Source: Deroplatys truncata (lineage: Eukaryota > Arthropoda > Insecta > Mantodea > Mantidae). From it: a stretch of DNA of 64,000 nucleotides. Shown here piece by piece: positions 21,655 through 32,395 of the stretch (position 1 is its first letter; each line of letters opens with the position of its first letter). The DNA lies in the NCBI GenBank assembly GCA_030765065.1, contig CM060978.1:52728421-52792420 (forward strand). The letters run 5' to 3'. A program made the translations under genes and the position numbers. Below the pieces are notes generated by a model that was not told where the DNA came from, did not search any database, and saw only the letters and a list, made by a program, of their open reading frames with translations.

Positions 21655-22400
21655 AAAAAGTCTGATGTGTTGCACTCACATGACTTTCTGTACTCTTCCA
21701 CAAACTATTTTTACAAACGCTTATTCTCCATCTACTTCATGTTAATCGAGATAAACATTTGCAGAAACTATCTTATTGCTAATTTTCTTGTAGGCCCCTT
21801 GCATGCTCTTTGCATATCCAGGACAAAAAATTCAAATAAATAACAAGGAATATCTCGGAAATGGTTCACTCCACAAAAAAAAAAAAATGTATATGGCATA
21901 AATTGTGTGCTTTAACGAGAACTACATTTTTTGTACAGTAAAATTTTGTCTATTTCTTACGGTTTACCAGTTATGCAAAAGCCATTCAGAATGAAGAGGA
22001 CTTTTGGGGAGATTCCCAGAAAATTCAAGATATAAATTTCATTTGCCATAAAAATATTTTAAACATATAGTATTTTAACCAAATCGTTAGAACCATTATT
22101 TAGAAAATCAACATTTTCAGAAATGTTCTATGTAAAGGGTAGTCTGGGGTGGTGGGATTTTCTTCAAAATCTTCCTGTAGCATCTTTGAAAGATACTGAA
22201 CGTAAACACCAATTTTGGTACTTATCCGACTTTTCGCTTTTGGGTTATGCTGTTTACAGACACACGCACGGACCTTTTTCTAAAAATGCCTTTTTTGGAT
22301 TTAGGGGCCTCAAAACATGCATTTTCGGTGAAATCTCGGTATCGAATTTTTGGGTGTAATGCAACACTTCCCCTACTTACTATACGTAGTAGAGAAAGTA
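21655..22400 (-). repeat. MTR unit, reverse, shortened B-module
   Basis: Enters at the B-end (TCTGATGTGTTGCACTCACA) and leaves at the A-end palindrome and AGTAGAGAAAGTAAAAA. About 100 bp of B-module around the CTTGCATCTACAAG block is missing. The microsatellite is reduced to CACACGCACGG. Confidence 0.85.
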
Positions 22401-22647
22401 AAAATTCTAGCAGCTAAATTAATGAAGGAAAAAATTCATAAAATTGATAAAATTAATGATCTGAAAAACCTCCAAAACACGTAAACTAATGCTTAAACTG
22501 CGCAATTTATGTAACATAACCCTTTTTATTACCTTAGCTGTTGTTTGTTTCTATTTCCCATATTTAAAAGCACTCCGTACTATTTGTTATTTTGTTTTCC
22601 TGTCAGTCTGTGCAACGAGTTGTAATATCAGGAAGTACATAAAAAGA

Positions 22648-22830
22648 CATATGACGTGTTACATTCATATGACTTTCTACTACACCCCATCTTCTACAAA
22701 CCATCCTTACAAAATCTTATCATTCTGTCTACTCCATATTAATCGACATGAAAGTTTGCAGAAATTATTACAGATTTCGTTGTAAGTACAAGGACTGAAG
22801 CGACAGTCAAATGTTTAAAAAGCAGTTCGC
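22648..22830 (-). repeat. MTR B-module fragment, reverse
   Basis: Diverged but collinear: ACGTGTTACATTCATATGAC, TTTACTACACC in altered form, CATATTAATCGACATGAAAG, then GCGACAGTCAAATGTTTAAA. Confidence 0.65.
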
Positions 22831-23139
22831 TATAATTGATCTAGAAGTATATTGTTCTAAGCTCTATTTACTTTATTTTACAGTACAAGATATTTCAATG
22901 TTAGGGCAGTCAATTTGTACTTATTTATTATCATAGGATGATCTTGTGATGTTATTATGTTCCATTAGATGACGCAGTAATTTGTATCACAAAAATGTAA
23001 ATGTCAGAGTGATTGTAGTGTGAATATGCATTGTTGTGTGACATTGATTTGAGATGTTTATTGATAGTAATCATTGTTGAGAAGTGGGTTTATACGGCCT
23101 TACTGAAACTGACAATAATAGCGTGCAGTAATGTTGCGA

Positions 23140-23600
23140 GGGGGTGAGCTGTTTATTATTATTAGAGACGAGCAAATGACGTCAGACTGGCGCGTTTTTC
23201 TTAGAATTTGCTGGAACATTTTTCCCCAGATCATATGTTTTCGTAATTTTCATTGGATATAAATATAGACGCTAATGTTGGCGCGTTTTGTTAACCAATA
23301 GCAGCTCGATTATAATCTTTAGGCATATTGGGGCGAGGAAGTATAAATTCAGTGTCAGAATCAAGTTTCACGTAGTTCAACGGAGGCATTCATGGAGTAT
23401 ACATCACATGCAGTTCATCAAGGTTACACGTAGCAAACTTGTGAAAAATCTCTCGTGTCGTAAAGTTAATTACACAAAAAGTTGAAGTACGCGAATTAAT
23501 AATGGGCAGTAAAGAAGTTATTATAACAGTTTCAGTTTGGCGAGTGTCAAGATTAATAGGTGAAAGTGAATAATGTGTTACGACAATAAAAGTGTAAAAC
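23140..23600 (+). promoter_or_regulatory. LTR-like or promoter-like segment (CRE, CCAAT, TATA, AATAAA)
   Basis: Contains a perfect CRE TGACGTCA at 23177-23184, TATAAATA at 23258-23265, CCAAT in TTAACCAATAGC near 23292, a second TATAAAT near 23342 and AATAAA at 23585-23590. That order fits a solo LTR (U3-R-U5) or a plus-strand promoter region. No terminal TG...CA with duplication could be fixed and no primer-binding site is convincing, so the class is open. Confidence 0.35.
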
Positions 23601-24190
23601 AAATTCTTTTATCAGTGTTATCTTTGGATAAAAACTCCTTTCCGTTTACACACCTGTATAAGAGAAGTGCTTGACCGAGAAATCATAGCTAGCCGGAGGA
23701 CAGTGAACCCAAAATTAAATACAATAACAGGTAAATACAATAACAGGCGCTCAGTAAAAGATAACACGAAGTGACCGCGACAAATTGTCTTTCATACGTG
23801 CGGCAGATAAACAGTAGCATCTTTCGAACACAAACAATAATACCGCCGCATAGAAACGTATAGGAGATATGGGAGTTATGGTGATGGATATAGAACAAAA
23901 TGGCTTACAGCAATAATTTTATTTCAGAGTTGATGGATATAGAACATTATGATTCATATTAGGTATATTCATTCTAACAAAATTGCATAATTATCAGTTT
24001 CTTACATAATTGTCAGAGATTTCACTTCAGCAAACAGTCCCATGCTTATTTGTCTTCTTTTGAGAAATACTTGTAAAGTGACTTTAATGTCCTTTTTTGC
24101 GCCAGTTTTATAATTTGCAGCGCAAATTACTTTTGGTTGTGATAAACTTACAGTTTTATGGATCTTGTCTTATCTACACTAATATACTAA
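23601..24190. other. No recognised feature
   Basis: Sequence downstream of the LTR/promoter-like segment. GGACATGG-type or tRNA-complementary sites were looked for and not found. Confidence 0.45.
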
Positions 24191-24199
24191 CTTCATTAC

Positions 24200-24290
24200 T
24201 CACCGAGTGCGATGTCTTAGAGGGTAAGTCTGTGGTACGCATTCAAACCCCCGGGAGCCGACCAATCTGACCGGGCGAATGTTGATTTGG
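24200..24290 (+). repeat. Degenerate tRNA-like SINE head (SINE-B-like)
   Basis: ACCGAGTGCGATGTCTTAGA resembles an A-box region, and GCATTCAAACCC a degraded B box. It then matches SINE-B at 51 kb in the style GCCGACCAATCTGACC. The body is unrecognisable. Confidence 0.35.
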
Positions 24291-24299
24291 ATAATTTGA

Positions 24300-25560
24300 T
24301 CCCGTATTTTCATATCATTACTTACTTTTGTACTATCAATATCTGCTTGATGTGCAGAACATGTTTCGCATTGATCTTTCTTAGGTTTGAAAACTCCTAT
24401 GTTAAAATCGGTGCGAAATATGTACTGTGTTCCTCTCACGAGAATGTGTCTGTAAGGAATGTGTTGACATCAACAATTCTAGCGCTATCTGAGAAAGATT
24501 GCGGCTCTGCTTTCAACACACCAACAAGGCTTGAGGGCTCTTAGAAAACATACACTCTTGTGCTAGCAATCTGAATACAATTGAATATTAATAAGGCGAA
24601 AAATGAACAGAGACTAAAAGACTAGAACAGCATGCGCGGTGTTTTTCCTGTCCACGTCCTCGGCGCTCGTTGCCGTCTACCGCTTTCATAGAAAGGCGCG
24701 GATGAAACCATACAACATTTTTAAAACTACTTTTAAAGGCTTTATTTAACAACTTTATGAAAGTGTGTTTGAGGGCGGAATTATTAGTAGAGATTTGTGG
24801 GCCCCTTGGTCCCCCGACCTAACCCTCCGAGATTTGTATCTCTGGGGTAACTTAAAACATAAACTGTACAAGACAAACCCACACACCCTGGAAGAATTAA
24901 AATAAAATATCCGCCAGGAAATTTTTCAACGTGAACTACGGCGAGTGATGGATAGTTTCCTAAAGAGTTACCAAAAATGTATGGACAACAGCGGTGGCCA
25001 GTTTCAGCATCTCCTTTCATGAAGTTGGTAAGTAAAGCCTTTAAAAGTAGTTTTAAAAATGTTGTATGGTTTCATCCGCGCCTTTTTATGATAGCGGCAA
25101 ACGGTAACGAGCGCTGAGGACGCGGACAGGAAAAACACCGCGCAGCGGTTCGTAGTTTTTTTGGCTCACTCTGTACTTTCTACTGACTTCCTTACTGGGC
25201 ATTGTGAATAACTTAATAAATTACAAGAAAACAGTTACACACTGATCCAAGTGAAACATGCTGGAATACCAACGTTGCGCGATGTTTTTAATGGTAGTAG
25301 ATCTGTTTCTGACATAACTGAGTGCTGCCACGTGGTACTGTCCCCCCTCAGAGCATCCCGCAAACGTTTTCTCGTTAGAGGCCTACAGTACTCACAAAGC
25401 CACCTCTTTTTAGGGACAATGCCATTATTGCACATCCCTATGTACAACTCATACATTTTACTTAGATTTGATTCAAAACATTCCTCTTCGGAATCTTTCC
25501 TAGAATAATGAGCGGAAATTATTAGAAAGCTGCCTACTAATTCTCCTTTAAGAAATGCCA
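24300..25560 (-). pseudogene. Split transposase-like coding unit
   Basis: Two minus-strand pieces of one protein type separated by a TIR insertion at 24608-25173. The upstream piece (25545-25300) reads SAHYSRKDSEEECFESNLSK, then MYELYIGMCNNGIVPKKRW. The downstream piece (24445-24303) reads YIFRTDFNIGVFKPKKDQCE, then TC and SAHQADIDSTK before a GTAAGT. The phrases SHYSR...LS..KMY.LY and (Y)xxIFxTxFNLxFxxPKKDxCxxC occur together, from memory, in a multicopy arthropod DDE-type protein family. The DDE part is not present. Whether the two pieces were originally separated by an intron is unknown. Confidence 0.55.
24608..25173 (+). mobile_element. Non-autonomous IS630-like element (relative of 18648-19597)
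   Basis: Left end CAGAGACTAAAAGACT and right end GGCTCACTCTG (TA follows at 25174). The two long inverted arms are nearly identical to the 18.6 kb element: GCGGTGTTTTTCCTGTCC, CCTCGGCGCTCGTTG and ACCATACAACATTTTTAAAA. The interior (24775-25020, plus) still encodes the transposase end: LWAPWSPDLTLRDLYLWGNL, including the third catalytic Asp position, then KTNPHTLEELK, a stop and MDNSGGQFQHLL. It is inserted within the split coding unit. Confidence 0.8.
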
Positions 25561-25604
25561 GGTACACTAAAATCAAATGTTTTGCAAACTATAATTAAAA
25601 AAAT

Positions 25605-26329
25605 ATCTGATGTGTTACACTCACATGACTTTCTCTACTCTTGTACAGACTATTTTTACAAACGCTTATTCTTCATCTACTTCATGTTAATCGAGATAAA
25701 CATTTGCAGACTCTATCTTATTGCTAATATTCTTGTAGATCTAAGGGGAATATATATTTACAAGGGCAATAAACAAGCCACAGATTAATACTCTTTGCAT
25801 ATCCAAGACAAAAAATGAATAACGAATTCCCATTTGAGAAAATAAGTATTGAAAAATTAAGGGAATAATAAGCAATATCTCGAAAATGGTTCACTCAACA
25901 AAAAAATGTATATGACATAAATCGTGTATTTTAACGCGATCTACATTTTTTTGTAGTAGAATTTTGTCTATCTCTTATGGTTTACCAGTTATGCAAAAGT
26001 CGTTCACAATGAAGAATACTTTTGGAGACATTCCCAGAAAATTCAAGATATACATTTTATTTGTCATGAAAATATCTTAAACATATGATATTTTAATCAA
26101 AATCGTTAGAGCCATTTTTGAAAAAATTAAAATGTTCGAAAAATGTTCCATGTAGAGGGTAATCTGGGGTGGGAGGATTTTCTTGAAAACCTTCGTGTTG
26201 CATCTCCGGAAGATACTGAACCTAAATACCAAGTTTGGTGTTTATCCGACTGTTCGTTTCTGAGTTATGCTGTTCACAGACACATAGACAGACACACACA
26301 CGGACATGTTTCCAAAAATGTGTTTTTAC
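25605..26329 (-). repeat. MTR unit, reverse, lacking its own A-end
   Basis: B-end ATCTGATGTGTTACACTCAC to the T-run just past the microsatellite (CAAAAATGTGTTTTT). The terminal ~100 bp is missing. Instead the next unit's A-end begins in the opposite orientation. Confidence 0.85.
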
Positions 26330-27228
26330 TTTCTCTACTACGTATAGTAAGTAGGGGAAGTATTGTATTCCACCCAAAAATTCGATACCGAGATTTCACC
26401 GGAAATATATGTTTTGAGACTCACTGAATCCAAAAAAAGCATTTTTGGAAACATGTCCGTGTGTGTGTCTGTCTGTGTGTCTGTGTGTCTGTGTGTCTGT
26501 GTGTCTGTGTGTCTGTCTGTCTGTGTGTCTGTGAACAGCATAACTCAAAAACGAAGAGTCGGATAAACACCAAATTTGGTATTTAGGTTCAGTATCTTCC
26601 AGAGATGCGACACGAAGGTTTTCAAGAAAATCCCCCCACCCCAGACTACCCTTTACATGGAACATTTTTCGAAAATTTTAATTTTCTCAAAAACGGCTCT
26701 AACGATTTTGATTAAAATATCATATGTTTAAGATATTGTCATGATAATTAAAATTTATATCTCGAATTTTCTGGGAATGTCTCCAAAAGTATTCTTCATT
26801 ATGAAGGACTTTTTCATAACTGGTAAACCATAAGAGATAGACAAAATTTCACTACACAAAAAATGTAGATCGCGTTAAAATACACAATTTATGTCATATA
26901 CATTTCTTTTGTTGAGTGAACCGTTTGCGAGATATTGCTTGTTATTCCCTTAAATTTTCCAATACTTATACTTTTTCTCAAATTCGTTATTCATTTTTTT
27001 ATGTCCTGGACATGCAAAGAGAATGGAATGCGCCACATAGCAACCAGCGTTAAAATATTTGACTATCGCTTAAAACCTACCATATTCCCCTTCATCTACA
27101 AGAAAATTATCAATAAGATTGACATCTTGATATCTCCATTAACATGAAGCATATGGAGAATAAGCGTTTGTAAAAATAGTTTGTACAAGAGTAGAGAAAG
27201 TCATGTGAGTGTAACACATCAGATTTTT
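26330..27228 (+). repeat. MTR unit, forward, full A+B
   Basis: Complete from ACTTTCTCTACTACGTATAG to CACATCAGATTTTTTT. It carries the private marker AAAACGAAGAGTCGG and a microsatellite pattern also found at 43458. It pairs head-to-head with the unit on its left. Confidence 0.9.
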
Positions 27229-27337
27229 TTATTCAGGGGGGTCTCAAAACATATATTTCCGGTGAAATTTCGGTATCGAATTTTTGGGTGGAATACAATA
27301 CTTCCCCTACTTACTATACGTAGTAGAAAAAGTAAAA
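27229..27337 (-). repeat. MTR inverted A-end cap
   Basis: Isolated ~105 bp A-end in reverse orientation (ATTCAGGGGGGTCTCAAAAC to the palindrome and AAAGTAAAAAA) joined to the previous unit's B-end at a T-run. Same junction type as at 30236, 39946 and 46394. Confidence 0.85.
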
Positions 27338-27379
27338 AATTATTTTCGTCAGTATTGTAAATGAATCGAGAACAACTTT

Positions 27380-27760
27380 CTTGGTGTATCAGTTGAAGTA
27401 GATATTCCTGCCCCACGTATGGGAATCAACTAGAAGAAGTATTATTTTATTCTTCACTGCCCCACGTATGGGAGCCAACTTGAAGTAGGTATTTGTTGGA
27501 GTTGTTTTGATGATTAGCTCCACGTATGGGCGTTAATTTGAAGAAGATTGTACGTAATGTAATATTTTTTTTACGTAAATTATTAACTTCTCGCTTGGGA
27601 AGCCTAACTTGAAGAAGTTGTTTTCTTGGAGTTACTTTGTTTAAGAAGTTTGCAACACGCTTTGTGCGTCGGTTTGAAGTTGTTGATTACGTAATAGTTA
27701 CTGTTATTACGCAATATGCTGCTACGTACGAGAAGCTGATTTTAAGATGTAATTTTGTTG
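27380..27760 (-). repeat. Degenerate PBS-like minisatellite
   Basis: About six ~55-65 bp units. Their shared core is, on the plus strand, CCCCACGTATGGGAGCCAAC followed by TTGAAGAAGTA, with progressively altered versions (CTTCTCGCTTGGGAAGCC, CACGCTTTGTGCGTCGG). On the minus strand the core reads TTGGCTCCCATACGTGGGGC, resembling a lysine-tRNA primer-binding site. Confidence 0.6.
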
Positions 27761-28432
27761 TTACACTCGAAGTTTTACACTATAATATTTAACTTTGTTA
27801 TTAAAAACTGCTTCTATATATTATTTATGTTTGAATTTGCCTCGGCTGCGTCAATAATGTTTGTAGAGTCATGTATCTCTTAGGCAAGGTGCGGTACGAC
27901 AATAATTCTAGACATACACAGAATTTAAGTTTTTAGATTCACTTCTTTTTATTTTATCCTTTGCACATTTTAATAAAGCACTACACTTTTTAAGAACTGT
28001 GAGATTCTTTAATACTTTCACTTAGCTAACGCGTAGACATACTTTTACGATTCACACGTAATATTTCTGTAGAGAACACATCTTCCATCTGGTCACTACC
28101 AAGGTTTGCCAGCAACTGAACATTATTTCAACCGTTAACCCGTAAGCTTCGGTATTTCGAGTCTCTGATTGGCTAATTCTAGTCCAATAGAATATCTGCA
28201 TTTTACTTAAAGCTTTACTTTGCTATTGATTGGCTAATTTTAAACTGTTACTGAATTTACATTATCGTTGCTCTAATCATGGCTAGTAACTTTCAAGCTC
28301 TCAAACTCATTATTGCTACAACGTTACCTCATTACTACCTCATTGTTAGCAACTTAAAACTTATTATTCTCACAGCTCTTGCATTATTAAAGTAAGTAAT
28401 GTATTGACATAACATTATTAAACAAGTTTACA

Positions 28433-28467
28433 ATAATAATAATAATAATAGTAATAATAATAATAAG
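28433..28467. repeat. (AAT)n microsatellite
   Basis: About eleven AAT units with one AGT interruption, inside LTR-like copy 3. Confidence 0.95.
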
Positions 28468-28873
28468 CATATACAATGACTGTTTCATACATTTAAAAAT
28501 AATTATTACATACATATTGTTTCAAGGCGGGCTGTTATTGAATTTACTTATTATAAAAAAATACAATTGAAATTATTGAGGTATTAAAATACTGCCTCAC
28601 AGTAACGTTAGTTTGGATATATGGAGGCCAACTTATAACAACAAAACCAAACACATCATGTACAATGTAATTAAGCGATGTTGTATCTTATGCTAGCACT
28701 TTGATACTTGGACATGGAACAATATGTTTCAGAAATTAAAAGGGAATATGGACATGGAACAAATAGGTGTGTTTTAAATGCAGCTATTTATTCACAGCAT
28801 AGCTCTGGACATTTGCTGAACTTCGTAACTAATATTCTAAAAGAAATGGACTTAGAACAGCATGGTTCTAGAC

Positions 28874-29024
28874 CAAGGGTGGCGAAAATGCCTTTCTCTT
28901 CGAGTCATCAAATATGCAACACGCACTACATCACTCAGCAGCATATGAAAAGCAAATGAATAGCAGAAAAGGAGTGGCGCCTGCGAGTCAAACTGCCTCG
29001 CGAGTCCCGTTTTCGCCACCACTG
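28874..29024. mobile_element. hAT-type MITE, 151 bp
   Basis: Ends CAAGGGTGGCGAAAA and TTTTCGCCACCACTG are imperfect inverted repeats of the hAT type. The perfect 8-bp duplication TTCTAGAC lies at 28866-28873 and 29025-29032. No coding capacity. The interior includes a CTCGCGAGTCCCG palindrome-like block. Confidence 0.9.
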
Positions 29025-29109
29025 TTCTAGACCATCGAATATGCTGGCTTTCGAATTCCACGCTCTTTACACGATATGACGAGACACAAACTAATTACGA
29101 CATTACCAC

Positions 29110-29505
29110 TTCAAAAAGTATTATGTATTTGAAAGTTCAAACCAATAACAATGAATACTTCGGAAACGGTAAACGTCACAAAAAATGTACTAGACTTAAA
29201 TTGTGTATTTTAACGAGTAAATGTTTGCCTAACTATCCCTTACGGTTTACTCATTCGGAATGATGAGGACCTCACAGGTTATTCCCATAAAATTCTATTT
29301 TGATCAAAATCGTAAGAGCCATTTTGGAGAAAATAGAAAACAGGGAAACGTTTTATACGCAAAGAGTAGTTTGGGGAAGAAGGTCTTTGTTGAAAACCTT
29401 CCTGTCGCATTCCTGGAAACTGCTAAATTTAAATACCGGTATTTATCCAACTTTTCGTTCTTTTAGTTACGTTATTCACAGATGCGCGCGCGCCTTTGTC
29501 TAAAA
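29110..29505 (-). repeat. MTR A-module, reverse, old, lacking A-end
   Basis: Diverged collinear blocks (TTCGGAAACGGTAAACGTCA, ACGGTTTACTCATTCGG, AAGAGTAGTTTGGGGAAG) ending in the T-run CTAAAATGCACTTTT. It then meets a forward A-end, the same head-to-head junction as at 26330 and 41675. Confidence 0.75.
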
Positions 29506-30235
29506 TGCACTTTTACTTTCTTTACTAGGTAAGTAAGTAGGGAAAGTATTGCATTCCACCCAAAAATAGACATTTCACCGGAAATGCATGTTTTGAAGCC
29601 TCTGAATAAAGAAAAGGCACTTTTAGAAGAAAAAAATCCGTGTGTGTGTGTCTGTGTACAGCATAACTCAAAAACAAAAAGTCGGATAAATAACAAAATT
29701 GGTATTTTGGAACTTTTTTAGAACATTTTGATTTCCCCAAAAATGGCTCTAACCATTTTGATTAAAATATCACATATTTAAGATATTCACATGACAAATA
29801 AAATGTATATCTTTAATATTCTGGAAATGTCCTCAAAAGACCTCTTCTTTCTGAATGGCTTTTACATACTGGTAAACCGTAAGAGATAGACAAAAGTCTC
29901 TACACAAAAAATGTAGAGCTCGTTAAAACACACAATTTATATCACATACATTTTTTGTGTGGAGTGAGCCTTTTCCGAGATATTCCTTGTTATTTGTTTG
30001 AATTTTCCAATACTTATACTTCTTCTCAAAAAGGAATTCGTTATTCGTTTTTTTATGTCCTGGACATACAAAGAGAATGGAATACTCCACATAACAACCA
30101 GCTCTTAAAACATTTGAATATCGCTGTAAATGTTTATCTCGATTAACATGAAGTAGATGGAGAATAAGCGTTTGTAAAAATAGTTTGTACAAGAGTAGAG
30201 AAAGTCATGTGAGTGTAACACATCAGAGTTTTTCA
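29506..30235 (+). repeat. MTR unit, forward, internal deletion
   Basis: A-end ACTTTCTTTACTAGGTAAG, microsatellite, a skipped segment between TTGGTATTTTGG and AACTTTTTTAGAAC, then A-body and B-module to CACATCAGAGTTTTT. Confidence 0.85.
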
Positions 30236-30345
30236 TTCAGAAGGGGCTCAAAACATGTAATTCCGGTGAAATCTCGATATCGAATTGTTTGAGCGGACAT
30301 TACTTCCTCTATCTACTACAGGTAGGTGCTAGAAAAAGAAAGAAA
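30236..30345 (-). repeat. MTR inverted A-end cap
   Basis: Reverse A-end from ATTCAGAAGGGGCTCAAAAC to the degraded palindrome CTACTACAGGTAGG, joined to a B-end at a T-run. Confidence 0.75.
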
Positions 30346-30424
30346 GAAAGATAGAACAGCTACGGAAGCAACAATTGATAACTGGTAGAGAGAGCCGTGT
30401 GACTGTTACTTATTAAGATTTTTA

Positions 30425-30568
30425 CTTTTTTTTATTGCTTACTTATATGTAGAGGAAGATTCGATACCAGATTTTACTGAAAATTCCAGTTTTGAGATCC
30501 GCTGAATAAATAAATTAAAAAGAAAACAGTTTTAGAAAAAGGTCTTTGTTTGTTTGTGTGTGTATGTG
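30425..30568 (+). repeat. MTR A-end fragment, forward
   Basis: Degraded end and microsatellite (GAGATCCGCTGAATAAATA; GTTTGTGTGTGTATGTGTA). The mariner at 30571 inserted at a TA in this microsatellite. Confidence 0.65.
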
Positions 30569-31331
30569 TACGAGGGTGACTGAAAATGTTTAGAATGCCA
30601 TGTTTCTAAAAGCAATTAAAACAGCTACTTTCTAATGCTTTGCGAGTGGATTGCTGTAGTAGACTGCTCTAATAATTTGTTAATTATCATCATTTAAAGA
30701 TTTTATGTTCACCCAAAAACGAATTTGATTAGAGAGCATTTCCGGGCTATGATCGTTTACGACTTTAAATCGTCATTAACACCTAAACAATGTGAAATCG
30801 GCTTAGAAATGCATTTGGCGAAGAAGCCCCATCTAAGGTAACAATTTATAATTGATACAGCGAAATCAAAAGAGATCGGTTTTTTCTTGCTGACGAATTT
30901 CGTGAAGGACGCCCAAGAACTGCTGTTACTGATGAAAATATTGCCACTGTTCGAGCAATGCTTGAAGAAGATCGACGGGCATCATATGAATTTATTTGGG
31001 CGATATTGGTCATTGAGTCAAATCCAAAACGATATACAGTTAGACGTGAGAAAACTTTGTTGTCGATGGATTGCACATAAACTGACTCCCGATCAAAATC
31101 AACAACGCGTTGATTGGTGCGGAAAAACTGGAAAAACTCCAAGGCGGACTTCAAATTTGGTTTGGAATATCATTAGTGGTGATGAATCTTGGATTTTATG
31201 TTACGATCCTGAAAAGAAAAACAATCGGCTCAATGGGGTCTTTCGAACAGAACCTAAGCCTATAAAAGTCCGATGAATTTGCAGCGCTGGTAAGAAGATG
31301 GTTGCTAGTTTTTTTTTCCATATTGCTACTA

Positions 31332-32395
31332 CGAGGGGCACTATTTATATTTTGAGCCTTGGCAACCCTGAATGTTGTAGGTGCTATCTGACGTTTCCAA
31401 TAGAAAGTTTGACATTTTGTACCATAATCTACTTCAAACATTTTGTCAAAAGAGCGTCATTTGTTTTATTTACACTAACTTGAAAATTGTGTGTCAACAA
31501 AAACATGGAATTAACTCGTGAAAATGTTCGTGCAATGATTTATTACGACTTTCGACGTGGATTATCAAGACAAGAGTGCATCGATCAACTAACTTCCACA
31601 TTTGGCAACAAAGCTCCATCCTTTGCCACTGTGAAACGTTGGTATAACGAATTTAATCGTGGCCGCCGTTCGCTCAATGATGAAGTTCGTGAAGGTCGTC
31701 CAAAATCAGTTGTTGTGCCAGAAAACATTGATGCTGCGCAAATACTAATAATGAAAGATCGTCATGCGACATATTATGAGATTGAGGCAACCCTAGGCAT
31801 TAGTTCCACCAGCATATATAAAAGCCGTGAAAAAGTTTTGCTCTCGTTGGAGACGCGATTTGACGGAATCTCAAAAAGATGCTTGTGTCCATTGGTGTAC
31901 AAAAATGCTCAAGAAATACAATGGCGGTGCCTCAAAGGACGGTGAATGCCGAATGGTACACAACCATTTGTTTGCCGAAAGTCTTCGGTGAAGTAAGGAA
32001 AACCAACAAGAACCGTAGGATCGTTCTTCAAGGCAATGCGAGCGCACACACATCTCGTCCAACAACAGTATTTGAAGGCTCAAAAAATCGAATTGATGGG
32101 TCATTTGCCATACAGTCCTGATTTGGCACCCAATTACTTCTTTTTGTTCCCGAGCATCAAGAATAAATTGCGTGGACAACGATTTTCGTTGGCAGAAGAA
32201 GCCGTTGATGCCTTCAAAAACCATGCTTTGGAGGTGTCTCAAGAAGACTGGAATAAATGCTTTGACAAATGGTTCAAACGGATGCAAAAGTGTATTGATC
32301 ATAAAGGAGAATATTTTGAAAAACAATAAAGCAGTTTTCAATCAGAAATTACTTTGTTTTAATTATTAGGCTCAAAATATAAATAGTGCCCCTCG
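31332..32395 (+). mobile_element. Younger mariner nested in mariner, perfect TIRs
   Basis: Terminal inverted repeats of 27 bp are identical at both ends: CGAGGGGCACTATTTATATT then TTGAGCC, and the complement at 32369-32395. TA duplications lie at 31330-31331 and 32396-32397. At 1064 bp it is about 250 bp shorter than a full-length mariner, matching an internal deletion in its gene. Confidence 0.92.
31505..32329 (+). pseudogene. Deleted mariner transposase lacking all three catalytic Asp
   Basis: N-terminal DNA-binding domain open and well kept: MELTRENVRAMIYYDFRRGL, then FATVKRWYNEFNRGRRSLND. After the LGISSTSIYK linker a frame change occurs. Near 31943 the coding sequence jumps from the KKYNGGAS region directly to RTVNAEWYTTICLP, skipping the block that holds the first catalytic Asp. 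The second-Asp motif reads LQGNASAHTS (Asp replaced by Gly). The third reads SPDLAPNYFFLFPSIKNKLR (Asp replaced by Tyr). The end, WFKRMQKCIDHKGEYFEKQ, is intact. The terminal repeats could still be mobilised in trans. Confidence 0.85.

Larger units (their letters stand above)
27338..28599 (-). repeat. LTR-like interspersed repeat, copy 3 (longest tail)
   Basis: Minus-strand copy starting TGAGGCAGTATTTTAATACC at 28599. It holds the shared core blocks and the longest tail array of the five copies at 27380-27760. The AATAAA signal of other copies is altered here. A (AAT)n tract is present near its start. Confidence 0.55.

Noticed and set aside
31871-32341. 156-codon minus-strand frame, the longest in the window
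   Set aside because: Antisense of the nested mariner transposase, with no family signature of its own.
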